Of a DNA stretch of 19,095 nt, positions 1-7,868 are shown piece by piece. Position 1 is the first letter of the stretch. Every line of letters starts with the position of its first letter. The position numbers and the translations under genes are program-made. The notes under the pieces were generated by a model. It made no database searches. It saw only the letters and a program-made list of their open reading frames with translations, and was not told the origin of the DNA. Source of the stretch: an uncultured Clostridia bacterium (GTDB lineage Bacteria > Bacillota > Clostridia > Christensenellales > Borkfalkiaceae); the NCBI GenBank assembly GCA_947177825.1, contig CAMWWA010000005.1, positions 1-19,095 of the forward strand, in the 5' to 3' direction.

Positions 1-1654
1 CGCGCATGCGCTTCTTGGCAAGGTATTCGGGGTTGCCGCCCAGCAGAATATCGGTGCCGCGGCCCGCCATGTTGGTTGCGATTGTAACCGCGCCATAACG
101 CCCTGCCTGTGCGACTATTTCCGCCTCGCGCTCGTGATTCTTTGCGTTTAAGATATTGTGCTTGATTCCGTTTCTTCTTAAAAGTCTGGAAATTTCCTCC
201 GACTTGTCGACGGTTACCGTACCGATAAGCACGGGCTGACCGATTTCGTGGCGCTTGGAAACCTCTTCAACTATTGCCTTCTTCTTGCTCTCCACGGTTG
301 CGAAGATTGCGTCGGGCTCGTCCTCCCTCTGAATAGGTCTGTTGGTGGGGATGACGACGACGTCAAGCGAATATATGGTGCGGAATTCCGCTTCCTCGGT
401 CTTGGCGGTACCCGTCATTCCCGAAAGCTTATTGTAAAGTCTGAAATAGTTCTGGAATGTGACGGTTGCGTGAGTCTTGTTCTCCTCGCGCACCTTTACG
501 TGTTCCTTCGCCTCGATTGCCTGGTGCAGTCCGTCCGAATAGCGCCTGCCCACCATAAGACGGCCGGTAAATTCGTCGACTATCATAATTTCACCGTCCT
601 GCGTGACGATATAGCTTTCGTCGCGCGCAAACAGCTCGTGCGCCTTCAACGCCTGCTGAATGTGGTGGTTGAGGTCGGCGTTTTCGATATCGCCCAGGTT
701 TTTGATATTGAAAAATCTTTCCGCCTTGGCAGCGCCCAGCTCGGTAATGGTGACCGACTTGTCCTGGCGGTCGATGATATAGTCCCACGTTTCCATATCC
801 TTGCGGATGGCTTCAAGCTTGCGGTTAATCTCTTCCTCTTCCTCGGTGAGCTGCTGGTTTTTCTTCTTTCTGACGGGCGCCTTGTTTTCGGCTTCCTTCT
901 TGTCGTCGTCGAAACCGCCGTGCAGGGTGCGCACGAATCTGTCAACGTCCTCGTAAAGTCTGCTGCTCTCGCCGCCCTTGCCCGAAATAATGAGGGGCGT
1001 TCTCGCCTCGTCGATTAAAATGGAGTCAACCTCGTCGATGATGCAGTAGTTGAGTTCCCTCTGCACCATTGCGGGTATGGAAGTTTTCAGATTGTCGCGC
1101 AGATAGTCGAAGCCCAGCTCGTTATTGGTGGCGTACAGAATGTCGCACTGGTAAGCCCTCTTCTTTTCGTCGTCGTCCATACCGGGAACGACCACGCCGA
1201 CTGTCAGCCCCATAAACTTATGCACCTTGCCCATCCACTCGGCGTCGCGCTTTGCAAGGTAATCGTTGACGGTGACGATATGCACGCCCTTGCCCGTGAG
1301 CGCGTTGAGGTATGCGGGGAGAGTCGAAACCAAGGTCTTGCCTTCGCCCGTTCTCATTTCCGCGATACGCCCCTGGTGAAGGCATATGCCGCCGATTATC
1401 TGCACGTGGAAGTGCTTCATTTTAAGCACGCGCCAGCTTGCTTCCCTAAGCGCCGCGAACGCGTCGAATAAGATATCGTCCAGCGTTTCGCCGTTTGCAA
1501 GTCTTTCCTTTAAAATTCCCGTCTGGCTTTTGAGCTCCTCGTCCGACATAGCGGCGTACTTGGGCTCCAGCTCCTCGACCTTCTTTGCAAGCTTGTCCAA
1601 CTTTTTAACCGCTTTGCGGCTGTCCGCATTGGATAAGAAATTAAGCAATCCCAT
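1..1654 (-). CDS. secA: SecA preprotein translocase ATPase (partial, C-terminal part beyond the window)
   Basis: SecA is the cytosolic ATPase that drives unfolded preproteins through the SecYEG channel. The first 551 residues are visible, and about 300 or more C-terminal residues lie beyond the left edge. The Walker A motif TGEGKT is at 102-107, and the DEAD-like Walker B block [19 protein letters not shown] is at 207-225. The preprotein-crosslinking region follows ([15 protein letters not shown] near 328-342). The second nucleotide-binding fold contains [10 protein letters not shown] (411-420) and [11 protein letters not shown] (526-536). The ATG at 1654 is preceded by AGGGAG at 8 nt spacing, and its product MGLLNFLSN is a normal SecA N-terminus. 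Residues about 248-292 form a highly charged insertion of roughly 40 residues compared with the Bacillus protein, just after VRTLH. The gene has its own promoter and lies downstream of the parE-parC terminator. Identification is certain. Confidence 0.97.
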   Translation of the reverse strand, partial: MGLLNFLSNADSRKAVKKLDKLAKKVEELEPKYAAMSDEELKSQTGILKERLANGETLDDILFDAFAALREASWRVLKMKHFHVQIIGGICLHQGRIAEMRTGEGKTLVSTLPAYLNALTGKGVHIVTVNDYLAKRDAEWMGKVHKFMGLTVGVVVPGMDDDEKKRAYQCDILYATNNELGFDYLRDNLKTSIPAMVQRELNYCIIDEVDSILIDEARTPLIISGKGGESSRLYEDVDRFVRTLHGGFDDDKKEAENKAPVRKKKNQQLTEEEEEINRKLEAIRKDMETWDYIIDRQDKSVTITELGAAKAERFFNIKNLGDIENADLNHHIQQALKAHELFARDESYIVTQDGEIMIVDEFTGRLMVGRRYSDGLHQAIEAKEHVKVREENKTHATVTFQNYFRLYNKLSGMTGTAKTEEAEFRTIYSLDVVVIPTNRPIQREDEPDAIFATVESKKKAIVEEVSKRHEIGQPVLIGTVTVDKSEEISRLLRRNGIKHNILNAKNHEREAEIVAQAGRYGAVTIATNMAGRGTDILLGGNPEYLAKKRMR

Positions 1655-1681
1655 TTTTATTACTCCCTTCTATGAAATGAG

Positions 1682-1704
1682 GTCATACCGCTACGCGGTA
1701 CGAC
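1682..1704 (-). promoter_or_regulatory. Hairpin in the secA leader
   Basis: On the minus strand, arms GTCGTACCGC and GCGGTATGAC flank a GTA loop. This gives 10 paired bases in RNA, one of them a G-U wobble. It starts about 12 nt after the predicted secA transcription start and ends about 27 nt before the ATG. No U-run follows, so it is not an intrinsic terminator. It may stabilise the 5' end, bind a protein, or be a copy of a dispersed palindromic repeat. Its role is not known. Confidence 0.6.
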
Positions 1705-1722
1705 TATTTTAGTCCATTTAAC

Positions 1723-1751
1723 ATTGTACTATATTTTGCCCGTCAAGTAAA
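1723..1751 (-). promoter_or_regulatory. Predicted sigma-A promoter of secA
   Basis: The -35 TTTACT (1751-1746) and -10 TACAAT (1728-1723) are separated by 17 bp. A TTGACG hexamer overlaps the -35, but its spacing to this -10 is too short. The site lies in an AT-rich gap after the parC terminator, and transcription would start near 1716. Confidence 0.55.
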
Positions 1752-1791
1752 AGCATTTTTTTGAAAAATTTGCAATATTTTGCTTTTTATG

Positions 1792-1824
1792 AAAAAACTT
1801 CCCCGCAAGCCGTGCCGCGGGGAA
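1792..1824 (-). terminator. Intrinsic terminator of the parE-parC operon
   Basis: A perfect 8-bp stem, TTCCCCGC with GCGGGGAA, encloses a 10-nt loop. On the minus strand it is followed after one base by six T residues. It lies 26 bp past the parC stop codon and upstream of the secA promoter. Confidence 0.85.
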
Positions 1825-1849
1825 ATATTTTGTAAATTTATTGCGCGCT

Positions 1850-4330
1850 TTAAAGCGTCATCTGCATATTTCCGTCCTCGTATTCCGAACGGTATTTGAG
1901 CGCAACCGCCCCCGAAACGTCGTTTGCGGCAGGCAGCGCTTTGCCCTTGGAAGGGCGCGGCTCTATGGAAATTTCCTCGGTATCCATCTCGGTAACGGTG
2001 TTGTCCGTGCGGATTATGCCAATCTTATAGGGAACGGTTACGTAGTCGGCAAACAGCACCTGCGACTTGCCGTCTACAATCATCATACCCTTTCTGCCTC
2101 TGCCCATCGGCTGGAATAGCGAGGCTATTACGCGCTTTGCCGCACCGAGGTCGGAAACTATTATTATTTCGCCCTCTCCGTAGAACTGCGTTGCGAATAC
2201 CACTTCGTCGCCGTCGTTTAAAAGTATGCCCCTTACGCCGCCCGTAACTCTGCCCTGCTGGGGAACGTCGTCCTTGTCGGCGTTCAGGCATATGCCCTCG
2301 CGCGTGACGAAGCACATCGTGCAGTCGGAATTATCGTCGTAATTTTCAACGGTTAAAACCTCGTCGCCGGGCTTTAACTTTATTGCGGGGAACACGGGAC
2401 GGTTTATGGAATATTCCGCCCACGCCGTGCGCTTGACCGTGCCCTGACGGGTGAAGAACAGCAAGTCGCCCTCGGGCAGTTTTTCGCCCACCGCAAAGAT
2501 TTTAACAGGCTTTTCACCGCGCAGCGCCGCGTCGTAAAACTCCTTTAATTTGACGCCCGAAGCGGTCATACCCGTACAGTCGTACTCGTTGAGGTCCACC
2601 CTCACGCAGTTGCCGTAGTTGGTGAATATGAGCATGGCGCCGTCCGAACGGGAAGTGACCGTCTGCTTGTAAAGCGTATCCGCCCTGTATGCGGTGGCAA
2701 GCGGCTTTTTGCGCTTCTGGTCGAACTCTATCTTGTCGATAAACTTGATATTGTCGCCTGCGGTCACGGCGAGAATCCAGTCGGTGGAAGCGCGCTTGAC
2801 GTCCTGGCGGAACACCTTTATATCCCCTAAGCTCGGCACGATTTGCGTCTTGCGGGGACAGGGGTATTTGTTCTTGATTTCGCGCATTTCCTGCTTGACT
2901 ATTTCCATCTGCTCGTCACGGCTGGCGAGTATGGCTTTAAGTCTTTCTATGCGCACCTTGAGCTCGGCAAGCTCCTTTTCCAGCTTTTCGATTTCCAGCT
3001 TGGCAAGGCGCGCGAGGCGCAAGTCCAGAATTGCCTGCGCCTGCTTGTCGGACAGTGCGAAGGTTTCCATTAAGCGCATGCGCGCAACGGGCGTGCTCTC
3101 CGACGATTTGATTATTCTTATCACCTCGTCGATATTGTGTACGCCGATAATCAGCCCCTCTAAAATGTGGCAGCGCGCTTCGGCTTCCTTAAGCTCGTAC
3201 TTGGTGCGGCGGATTATGACCTGGCGCTGGTATGCGACGTAATATTTAATTATGTCGATAAGCCCCAGCTGCTGCGGCTTGCCGCCCGCGATTGCAACCA
3301 TGTTTATGCCGAACGTGCACTCCAAATCGGTATACTTGAACAGGAAATTCAAAATGGAGTCTACGTCGGCGTCCTTCTTGCAGTATATAACCGCCCTCAT
3401 ACCCGTGCGGTCGGATTCGTCCACAATGTCGGCAATGCCCGAAAGAGCTTCCTTTTTATCCTCTTTCAGGAGCATTATTTTTCTTAAAAGCTCCGCCTTG
3501 TTGGTCTGATAGGGAAGCTCGGTAAAAATTATTTCCTTCTTGCCGTTATCGCCGTTTTCCACCGAGTAACGGGCGCGCAGCGTTATCCTGCCCCTGCCCG
3601 TTTCGTACGCCTGTTTAAGCTCGTTTTCGATGATGAAGCCGCCCGTCGAAAAGTCGGGACCGGGGATAATCTTCATCATTTCGTTAAGCGATATACGGGG
3701 GTTATCTATGTACGCGCACACGCCGTCGATAACTTCCGAAAGGTTGTGCGTGGGAATATTGGTTGCAAGTCCTACGGCTATGCCGTTTGCGCCGTTTACT
3801 AAAAGATTGGGATATCTGCCGGGAAGAATATCGGGCTCCAAAAGGCTGTCGTCGAAGTTGAACGAAAAGGGCACCGTCTCCTTGTCGATATCCTTTAAAA
3901 GTTCGAGCGCGAGCGGCTGCAACCGCGCCTCGGTATACCTCATAGCCGCGGCGGGGTCGCCGTCCACCGAGCCGAAGTTACCGTGTCCGTTGACGAGGGT
4001 TAAGCGCATATTGAAGTCCTGCGCCATTCTTACCATTGCGTCGTAAACCGAGCTGTCGCCGTGGGGGTGGTATTTACCCATACAGTCGCCGACTATTCTT
4101 GCCGACTTTTTATGCGGCTTGTCGGGGGTGAGCCCCATTTCCGCCATGGTGTACAGTATGCGCCTCTGGACGGGTTTAAGTCCGTCCTCCACGCGCGGCA
4201 GCGCTCTGTCGAGTATGACGAATTCCGCATACGGCAGCATTGACTGCGGCATTACCTCTTCGAGCGGAGTCGTGAACACCTTGCCCTGCGGAATAAAAGT
4301 CTGGAAGTTATCGTCCCTTTTCTTAGCCAT
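1850..4330 (-). CDS. parC: Type IIA DNA topoisomerase subunit A, probably ParC of topoisomerase IV (GyrA-related)
   Basis: This is the 826-residue DNA cleavage and religation subunit, which pairs with the ATPase subunit encoded just upstream. The winged-helix domain has KPVQRRIL at 52-59 and the block [20 protein letters not shown] at 85-104. Ser93 and Asp97 match the E. coli GyrA quinolone positions 83 and 87, and both keep the sensitive wild-type residue. The catalytic tyrosine is Tyr132 in [11 protein letters not shown] coiled coil at about 435-490 is followed by a C-terminal beta-pinwheel from about 515. At the usual GyrA-box position the sequence reads QKRKKPL (538-544) rather than QRRGGKG, which favours topoisomerase IV (decatenation) over supercoiling gyrase. 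N-terminal motifs are mixed, with both GyrA-like and ParC-like stretches, so gyrA remains possible. The ATG lies 6 bp after the parE stop, with AAGG overlapping that stop. Confidence 0.93.
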   Translation of the reverse strand: MAKKRDDNFQTFIPQGKVFTTPLEEVMPQSMLPYAEFVILDRALPRVEDGLKPVQRRILYTMAEMGLTPDKPHKKSARIVGDCMGKYHPHGDSSVYDAMVRMAQDFNMRLTLVNGHGNFGSVDGDPAAAMRYTEARLQPLALELLKDIDKETVPFSFNFDDSLLEPDILPGRYPNLLVNGANGIAVGLATNIPTHNLSEVIDGVCAYIDNPRISLNEMMKIIPGPDFSTGGFIIENELKQAYETGRGRITLRARYSVENGDNGKKEIIFTELPYQTNKAELLRKIMLLKEDKKEALSGIADIVDESDRTGMRAVIYCKKDADVDSILNFLFKYTDLECTFGINMVAIAGGKPQQLGLIDIIKYYVAYQRQVIIRRTKYELKEAEARCHILEGLIIGVHNIDEVIRIIKSSESTPVARMRLMETFALSDKQAQAILDLRLARLAKLEIEKLEKELAELKVRIERLKAILASRDEQMEIVKQEMREIKNKYPCPRKTQIVPSLGDIKVFRQDVKRASTDWILAVTAGDNIKFIDKIEFDQKRKKPLATAYRADTLYKQTVTSRSDGAMLIFTNYGNCVRVDLNEYDCTGMTASGVKLKEFYDAALRGEKPVKIFAVGEKLPEGDLLFFTRQGTVKRTAWAEYSINRPVFPAIKLKPGDEVLTVENYDDNSDCTMCFVTREGICLNADKDDVPQQGRVTGGVRGILLNDGDEVVFATQFYGEGEIIIVSDLGAAKRVIASLFQPMGRGRKGMMIVDGKSQVLFADYVTVPYKIGIIRTDNTVTEMDTEEISIEPRPSKGKALPAANDVSGAVALKYRSEYEDGNMQMTL

Positions 4331-4336
4331 AGTACC

Positions 4337-6415
4337 TTATACCTCTTCCGCGCCCGTATTCTGCTTGACGACGTTTACCTTTTCGATAAAGCCGTCCACC
4401 TTGTTGAAGTCGGCGTTTTCGTTGAGGAACTGCTTTCTGCCCTCTACCTTGTCGCCCATAAGCATCTCTATCATCTCCGCCGCCTGCGTGATATCCTCCA
4501 GCGTGACCTGGATAAGATTGCGCGTCGCGGGGTTCATTGTCGTTTCCCAAAGCTGTTCGGCGGACATCTCGCCCAAACCTTTATAGCGCTGAAGCGAATA
4601 GCCCTTGCCTACCTTTTTAATCTTTTCGTCCAGCTCCTTGTCGTCGTAGGCGTACTCCACCACGTCCTTTTTGTAGACCTTGTAGAGGGGCGGCATGCCT
4701 ATATAGACGTAGCCCGACGCAACCAAATCACGCATATATTTGAAGAAGAACGTCAAAAGTATGCAGCGGATATGCATACCGTCCTGGTCCGCATCGGAAA
4801 GAATTATTACCTTTTTATACCTCGTCTTTTCCACCTCGAAGGAGCGGTTGAAGCCGGCGCCTATCGCCGAAACGAGAGTCTTTATTTCCTCGTTCTGCAG
4901 CGCCTGCAAAGCCGTCTTTTTCTGCACGTTCAAGGGCTTGCCGCGCAGGGGCAGAATGGACTGGAACTGCCTTACCCTTGCCTGCTTTGCCGTGCCGCCT
5001 GCGGAGTCGCCCTCGACTATGAACAGCTCGTTCATATCGGGGTTTTTGCCCGAGCAGGGCGCAAGCTTGCCGATAAGATTCAGCCCGTCGTTTTCGGAAG
5101 CCGCCTTTGCAACGTCCCTTTCCGCGCGGTGCTTGATTCTGTCGTCCGCGGCAAACTTGGCTTTCTTTGCGATTTCGTCGAAAACAGTCTTGTTGCCGCG
5201 CGTGTTCATAAGCTGCGTAAGCCCTTCGATAACCGCCTTTTCGACGGGGGCTTTGGCTTCGGGGTTGCCCAGCTTGGTCTTGGTCTGCCCCTCGAACTCC
5301 ACGTTGTTCATCTGCACGGTGAGGACGGCGGTTAATCCCTCCCTTATGTCGTCAACGACGAACGCGGGGTCCTTTGCCTTCAACACGCCCGACGAACGCG
5401 CGTAATCGTTTACCGCCTTTAAAAGTCCGTTGCGGAAGCCTATCTCGTGATAGCCACCCTCCACGGTTGAAATATTGTTGACGAACGAATATAAGCTTTC
5501 GTCGTCGTTCTTGGTGTGCGCGAGTGCGAACTCGATTTTGATTTTGCCCGCGGGTGCGCCCTTGACCTGTATGTCCTTGATTACCGAATAATACAGCGGC
5601 TGCGCGTAAAGCACCGTTGAGCCGTCGTTTAAGTACTTGACGAAATCGACGAGTCCGCCATCGAACTTGAATGTGAGCGGTTCGCGCGGAGGCAGGGCGA
5701 TTTTGGTTTCCACCTCCTCGCCGTCGTCCGAGGTTTCGGTTTCGATTTTATAGTGCTGGCGCTCGTCGCGGAAGTTTATCTTAACGCCCTTGTTCAGAAA
5801 TGCAAGCTCCTTAAGGCGCTTTGCAACCGTTTCGTAGTTCCACTCCACCGTTTCGAAGACCTCTTCGTCGGGCATAAACCTGACCAAGGTTCCCTTCTTG
5901 TCCGCCTTTTTACCCGTGTTGGTAAGCGGCGAGGTAGGTATTCCGCACAGCCACTTTTTCTGCTTTGTATCGTAAGTCGAGGTAAAGCCCATCGTGTACA
6001 CGCTCTTGCGGTACACCTCCACGTTCAGCCATTTGGAAAGCGCGTTGGTAACCGAAGCGCCTACGCCGTGCAGTCCGCCCGAAAAGGCGTAGTTGCCGCT
6101 GTCGAATTTGCCGCCCGCGTGCAGCTTGGTGAAAATGAGCTCGACGCCCGACATACCCGTCTTAGTGTTTATATCCGTGGGCATACCTCTGCCGTTGTCC
6201 TCGACCGAAGCCGAGCCGTCCGCATGCAGGATAACCGAAATTTCGTCGGCGTAGCCGTTTGCCGCCTCGTCGATAGCGTTGTCCACAATCTCCCAAAGAA
6301 TGTGGTGTAAGCCCTTGACGCCCGTGGACCCGATGTACATACCCGGGCGCACACGCACCGCTTCCAGCCCCTCTAAAACCTTTAAATCGTCCGCGTTGTA
6401 ACTCTTCTCTGCCAT
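4337..6415 (-). CDS. parE: Type IIA DNA topoisomerase subunit B, probably ParE (GyrB-related)
   Basis: This is the ATPase and Toprim subunit of a type II topoisomerase, 692 residues from the chosen start. The GHKL ATPase domain has EIVDNAIDE with Glu42 and Asn46, Asp73 in VEDNGRGMP, and GGLHGVG at 113-119. These are the same numbers as in E. coli GyrB, which supports the start at 6415. The transducer loop QTKTKLG is at 377-383. The Toprim domain has EGDSAGGTAKQ (468-478) and the metal-binding SDADQDG (540-546). RYKGLGEM and the EQLWETTMNP block follow. An open frame extends to 6508, but a strong promoter lies inside that extension and would place the transcription start near 6461. GGGAAAAGG lies just ahead of the ATG. 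It is the first gene of the two-gene operon with parC; no recF or dnaN is adjacent, unlike the classical gyrBA locus. Confidence 0.93.
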   Translation of the reverse strand: MAEKSYNADDLKVLEGLEAVRVRPGMYIGSTGVKGLHHILWEIVDNAIDEAANGYADEISVILHADGSASVEDNGRGMPTDINTKTGMSGVELIFTKLHAGGKFDSGNYAFSGGLHGVGASVTNALSKWLNVEVYRKSVYTMGFTSTYDTKQKKWLCGIPTSPLTNTGKKADKKGTLVRFMPDEEVFETVEWNYETVAKRLKELAFLNKGVKINFRDERQHYKIETETSDDGEEVETKIALPPREPLTFKFDGGLVDFVKYLNDGSTVLYAQPLYYSVIKDIQVKGAPAGKIKIEFALAHTKNDDESLYSFVNNISTVEGGYHEIGFRNGLLKAVNDYARSSGVLKAKDPAFVVDDIREGLTAVLTVQMNNVEFEGQTKTKLGNPEAKAPVEKAVIEGLTQLMNTRGNKTVFDEIAKKAKFAADDRIKHRAERDVAKAASENDGLNLIGKLAPCSGKNPDMNELFIVEGDSAGGTAKQARVRQFQSILPLRGKPLNVQKKTALQALQNEEIKTLVSAIGAGFNRSFEVEKTRYKKVIILSDADQDGMHIRCILLTFFFKYMRDLVASGYVYIGMPPLYKVYKKDVVEYAYDDKELDEKIKKVGKGYSLQRYKGLGEMSAEQLWETTMNPATRNLIQVTLEDITQAAEMIEMLMGDKVEGRKQFLNENADFNKVDGFIEKVNVVKQNTGAEEV

Positions 6416-6438
6416 AACCTTTTCCCGATTGTCAGTGT

Positions 6439-6505
6439 AGCGCGGTAAAAATTTACCACTATATGTAATTATACCATATGTTGTGTAAAAAATCAAGCGC
6501 GGTAA
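6439..6505 (-). repeat. Direct repeats and palindrome around the parE promoter
   Basis: The plus-strand 10-mer AGCGCGGTAA occurs at 6439-6448 and again at 6496-6505, 57 bp apart. One copy lies just downstream of the predicted transcription start and the other abuts the -35. The inner copy runs into a perfect 14-bp inverted repeat, GGTAAA AA TTTACC (6444-6457). The layout suits an operator pair or a leader hairpin controlling topoisomerase expression, but no regulator can be named. Confidence 0.5.
6468..6496 (-). promoter_or_regulatory. Strong extended -10 promoter of parE-parC
   Basis: The -35 is TTGATT (6496-6491), followed by a 17-bp spacer and a consensus TATAAT (6473-6468). A TGG directly ahead of the -10 gives an extended -10 element. 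Transcription should begin near 6461, leaving a leader of about 45 nt before the ATG at 6415. Confidence 0.8.
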
Positions 6506-6540
6506 CAATATTTATGTATTTACGCAATTTTTAACGCACG

Positions 6541-6564
6541 AAAAAAGCGGCTGCGAAAAGCCGC
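6541..6564 (-). terminator. Intrinsic terminator after the GGDEF gene
   Basis: The stem GCGGCT with AGCCGC around a 6-nt loop is followed on the minus strand by six T residues. It lies 26 bp past the stop codon of the GGDEF gene and separates it from the parE promoter. Confidence 0.85.
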
Positions 6565-6589
6565 AACCGCCTTAAAAATTTATATTAAA

Positions 6590-7702
6590 TTATTCGATGC
6601 TGCCCGCTTCCGTGGGAACGACGAGGGGCAAATCGTCCAGCGTCTTTTTCTGATAGTGCAACAGCAGTCCTATTACGTTTGCAGCGGTCATAACCATTGC
6701 AATTTCGTTGTTCTGCCAGATGCGCGCCGTGTTGGAAGTATCCACGCGGATATAGCCGTAATCTACGCCGTAGGAAGAAATCTTGCAGTAAAGCGTTGAC
6801 TTGATTTGCTGCTTGACGTACTCCTTCATAATGGCGCCGTACGACTCCTCGTTCAGTCCCTCTACGTTGTTTAAACTTATATAGCCCGCCGAATTTATAA
6901 GCGAATCTATCATTTCGATAGGGATATGCTTGAACTGCTTCTGCGAGGACAGCGTAAACACTACGCTGTGGTTGATATTTTTGGGCGTTTCCAGACATAT
7001 ATGGTCGAACATATAGTAGGAAATAAAGCTCTTGAAAACAGTGCTTACGGCAAGCGAGATATCCTCGCCGCACGCCGTAAGATTGCCGAACAGCGTATAG
7101 GTAAGCTGCATCTGCGTCTGCTGTTTGTCGCGCTCCTTTTTAAGCGAGATATTCGCATGCTTTTCGGGCAGGTAGATAATGAAACAGTTTCTGCCCTTCA
7201 TCTTTGCGCGGTAAAGCGCCTTATCCGCCGTTTCCATAAGCTTCTGCGGAGTATTCGCGTCCAGCGGGAAGCGTGCAATGCCCATCGAAACGGTTATGGC
7301 AAGGTTGGGAATACCTTCGAAAACTATGCCGCCTATGCGCATATTTATTTCGTGACCGATTTTCCACACGTCGTTGTATTCGGAAACGTTCTCGCACAGG
7401 ATTATAAATTCGTCGCCGCCGTAACGCGCAACTACGCCCTGCTTGCCCGACATCTTTACAAAGTAAGCAGCCATCTGCGCAATTACTATATCGCCGACCA
7501 GGTGACCGTAGGTATCGTTGACGTTCTTGAAATTATCAACGTCCACGAGGAAAAACGAGAACTTTCTGTTGTTCTCGACCAGCCAGTTGACGTAGCCCAT
7601 TAACGCTTCGCGGTTTAATATACCCGTTAACGTGTCAAGCGAATGGCTTAAATCCCTGTCCTTGAAATATTCAAAATGACTTAAAGAGTAATCTTTACCC
7701 AT
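6590..7702 (-). CDS. GGDEF-domain protein, predicted diguanylate cyclase with a C-terminal GAF-like region
   Basis: The 370-residue protein should be cytosolic, since no membrane segment is seen. The GGDEF domain spans about 20-175: DTLTGILNREALM (23-35) opens it, FLVDVDNFKNVND (51-63) supplies the metal-binding aspartate, and RYGGDEFI (93-100) is an intact active site. By family knowledge it would make cyclic di-GMP from two GTP. The inhibitory RxxD site expected five residues before GGDEF is replaced by GKQG, so product inhibition at that site is unlikely. Residues about 200-350 look like a GAF-type sensor fold (inference from helix and strand pattern). In most cyclases the sensor precedes the catalytic domain, so the order here is reversed. 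The ATG at 7702 has GAGAGGG upstream. It is monocistronic, with a near-consensus promoter and its own terminator. Confidence 0.9.
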   Translation of the reverse strand: MGKDYSLSHFEYFKDRDLSHSLDTLTGILNREALMGYVNWLVENNRKFSFFLVDVDNFKNVNDTYGHLVGDIVIAQMAAYFVKMSGKQGVVARYGGDEFIILCENVSEYNDVWKIGHEINMRIGGIVFEGIPNLAITVSMGIARFPLDANTPQKLMETADKALYRAKMKGRNCFIIYLPEKHANISLKKERDKQQTQMQLTYTLFGNLTACGEDISLAVSTVFKSFISYYMFDHICLETPKNINHSVVFTLSSQKQFKHIPIEMIDSLINSAGYISLNNVEGLNEESYGAIMKEYVKQQIKSTLYCKISSYGVDYGYIRVDTSNTARIWQNNEIAMVMTAANVIGLLLHYQKKTLDDLPLVVPTEAGSIE

Positions 7703-7759
7703 AAAAGTTTTTCCCTCTCGAACGGCAGCCTTTAAAGAATATTCCGCTCATACGCCGTA

Positions 7760-7788
7760 ATTATATCACCTTGCGTGAAATTTGTCAA
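7760..7788 (-). promoter_or_regulatory. Full-consensus sigma-A promoter of the GGDEF gene
   Basis: TTGACA (7788-7783), a 17-bp spacer and TATAAT (7765-7760) match the vegetative consensus exactly. A TGA ahead of the -10 adds an extended -10. Transcription would start near 7753, giving a leader of about 50 nt. Confidence 0.9.
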
Positions 7789-7808
7789 TACTTTACATAA
7801 AAAGACAT

Positions 7809-7843
7809 AAAAAGGGCTTCTGCACATACCGCACGGAAGCCCT
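7809..7843 (-). terminator. Intrinsic terminator after the surface-protein gene
   Basis: An 8-bp stem, AGGGCTTC with GAAGCCCT, encloses a 15-nt loop and is followed by T residues on the minus strand. It lies 26 bp past the stop codon at 7869 and about 20 bp before the -35 of the GGDEF promoter. Confidence 0.8.
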
Positions 7844-7868
7844 ATATACATTATTATATTATATTGCG

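Noticed and set aside
1655..1849. Riboswitch or small RNA in the secA-parC gap
   Set aside because: Only a terminator, a promoter and one simple hairpin are seen; nothing matches a known riboswitch core.
2087..2104. GRGRKG in subunit A as a functional GyrA box
   Set aside because: It lies about 200 residues after the usual place, in a later pinwheel blade of the PMGR type, so it is probably a blade repeat.
2694..3242. Plus-strand open frames up to about 260 codons across the window, such as this one
   Set aside because: They lie opposite well-identified minus-strand genes, show low-complexity antisense composition and lack convincing starts and family motifs.
3994..4062. Possible quinolone-resistance substitution in subunit A
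   Set aside because: Ser93 and Asp97, equivalent to E. coli GyrA 83 and 87, are the sensitive wild-type residues.
6416..6508. Longer N-terminus for the subunit B gene (31 extra residues)
   Set aside because: The promoter at 6468-6496 lies inside the extension, and the start at 6415 gives residue numbers identical to E. coli GyrB at the active site.
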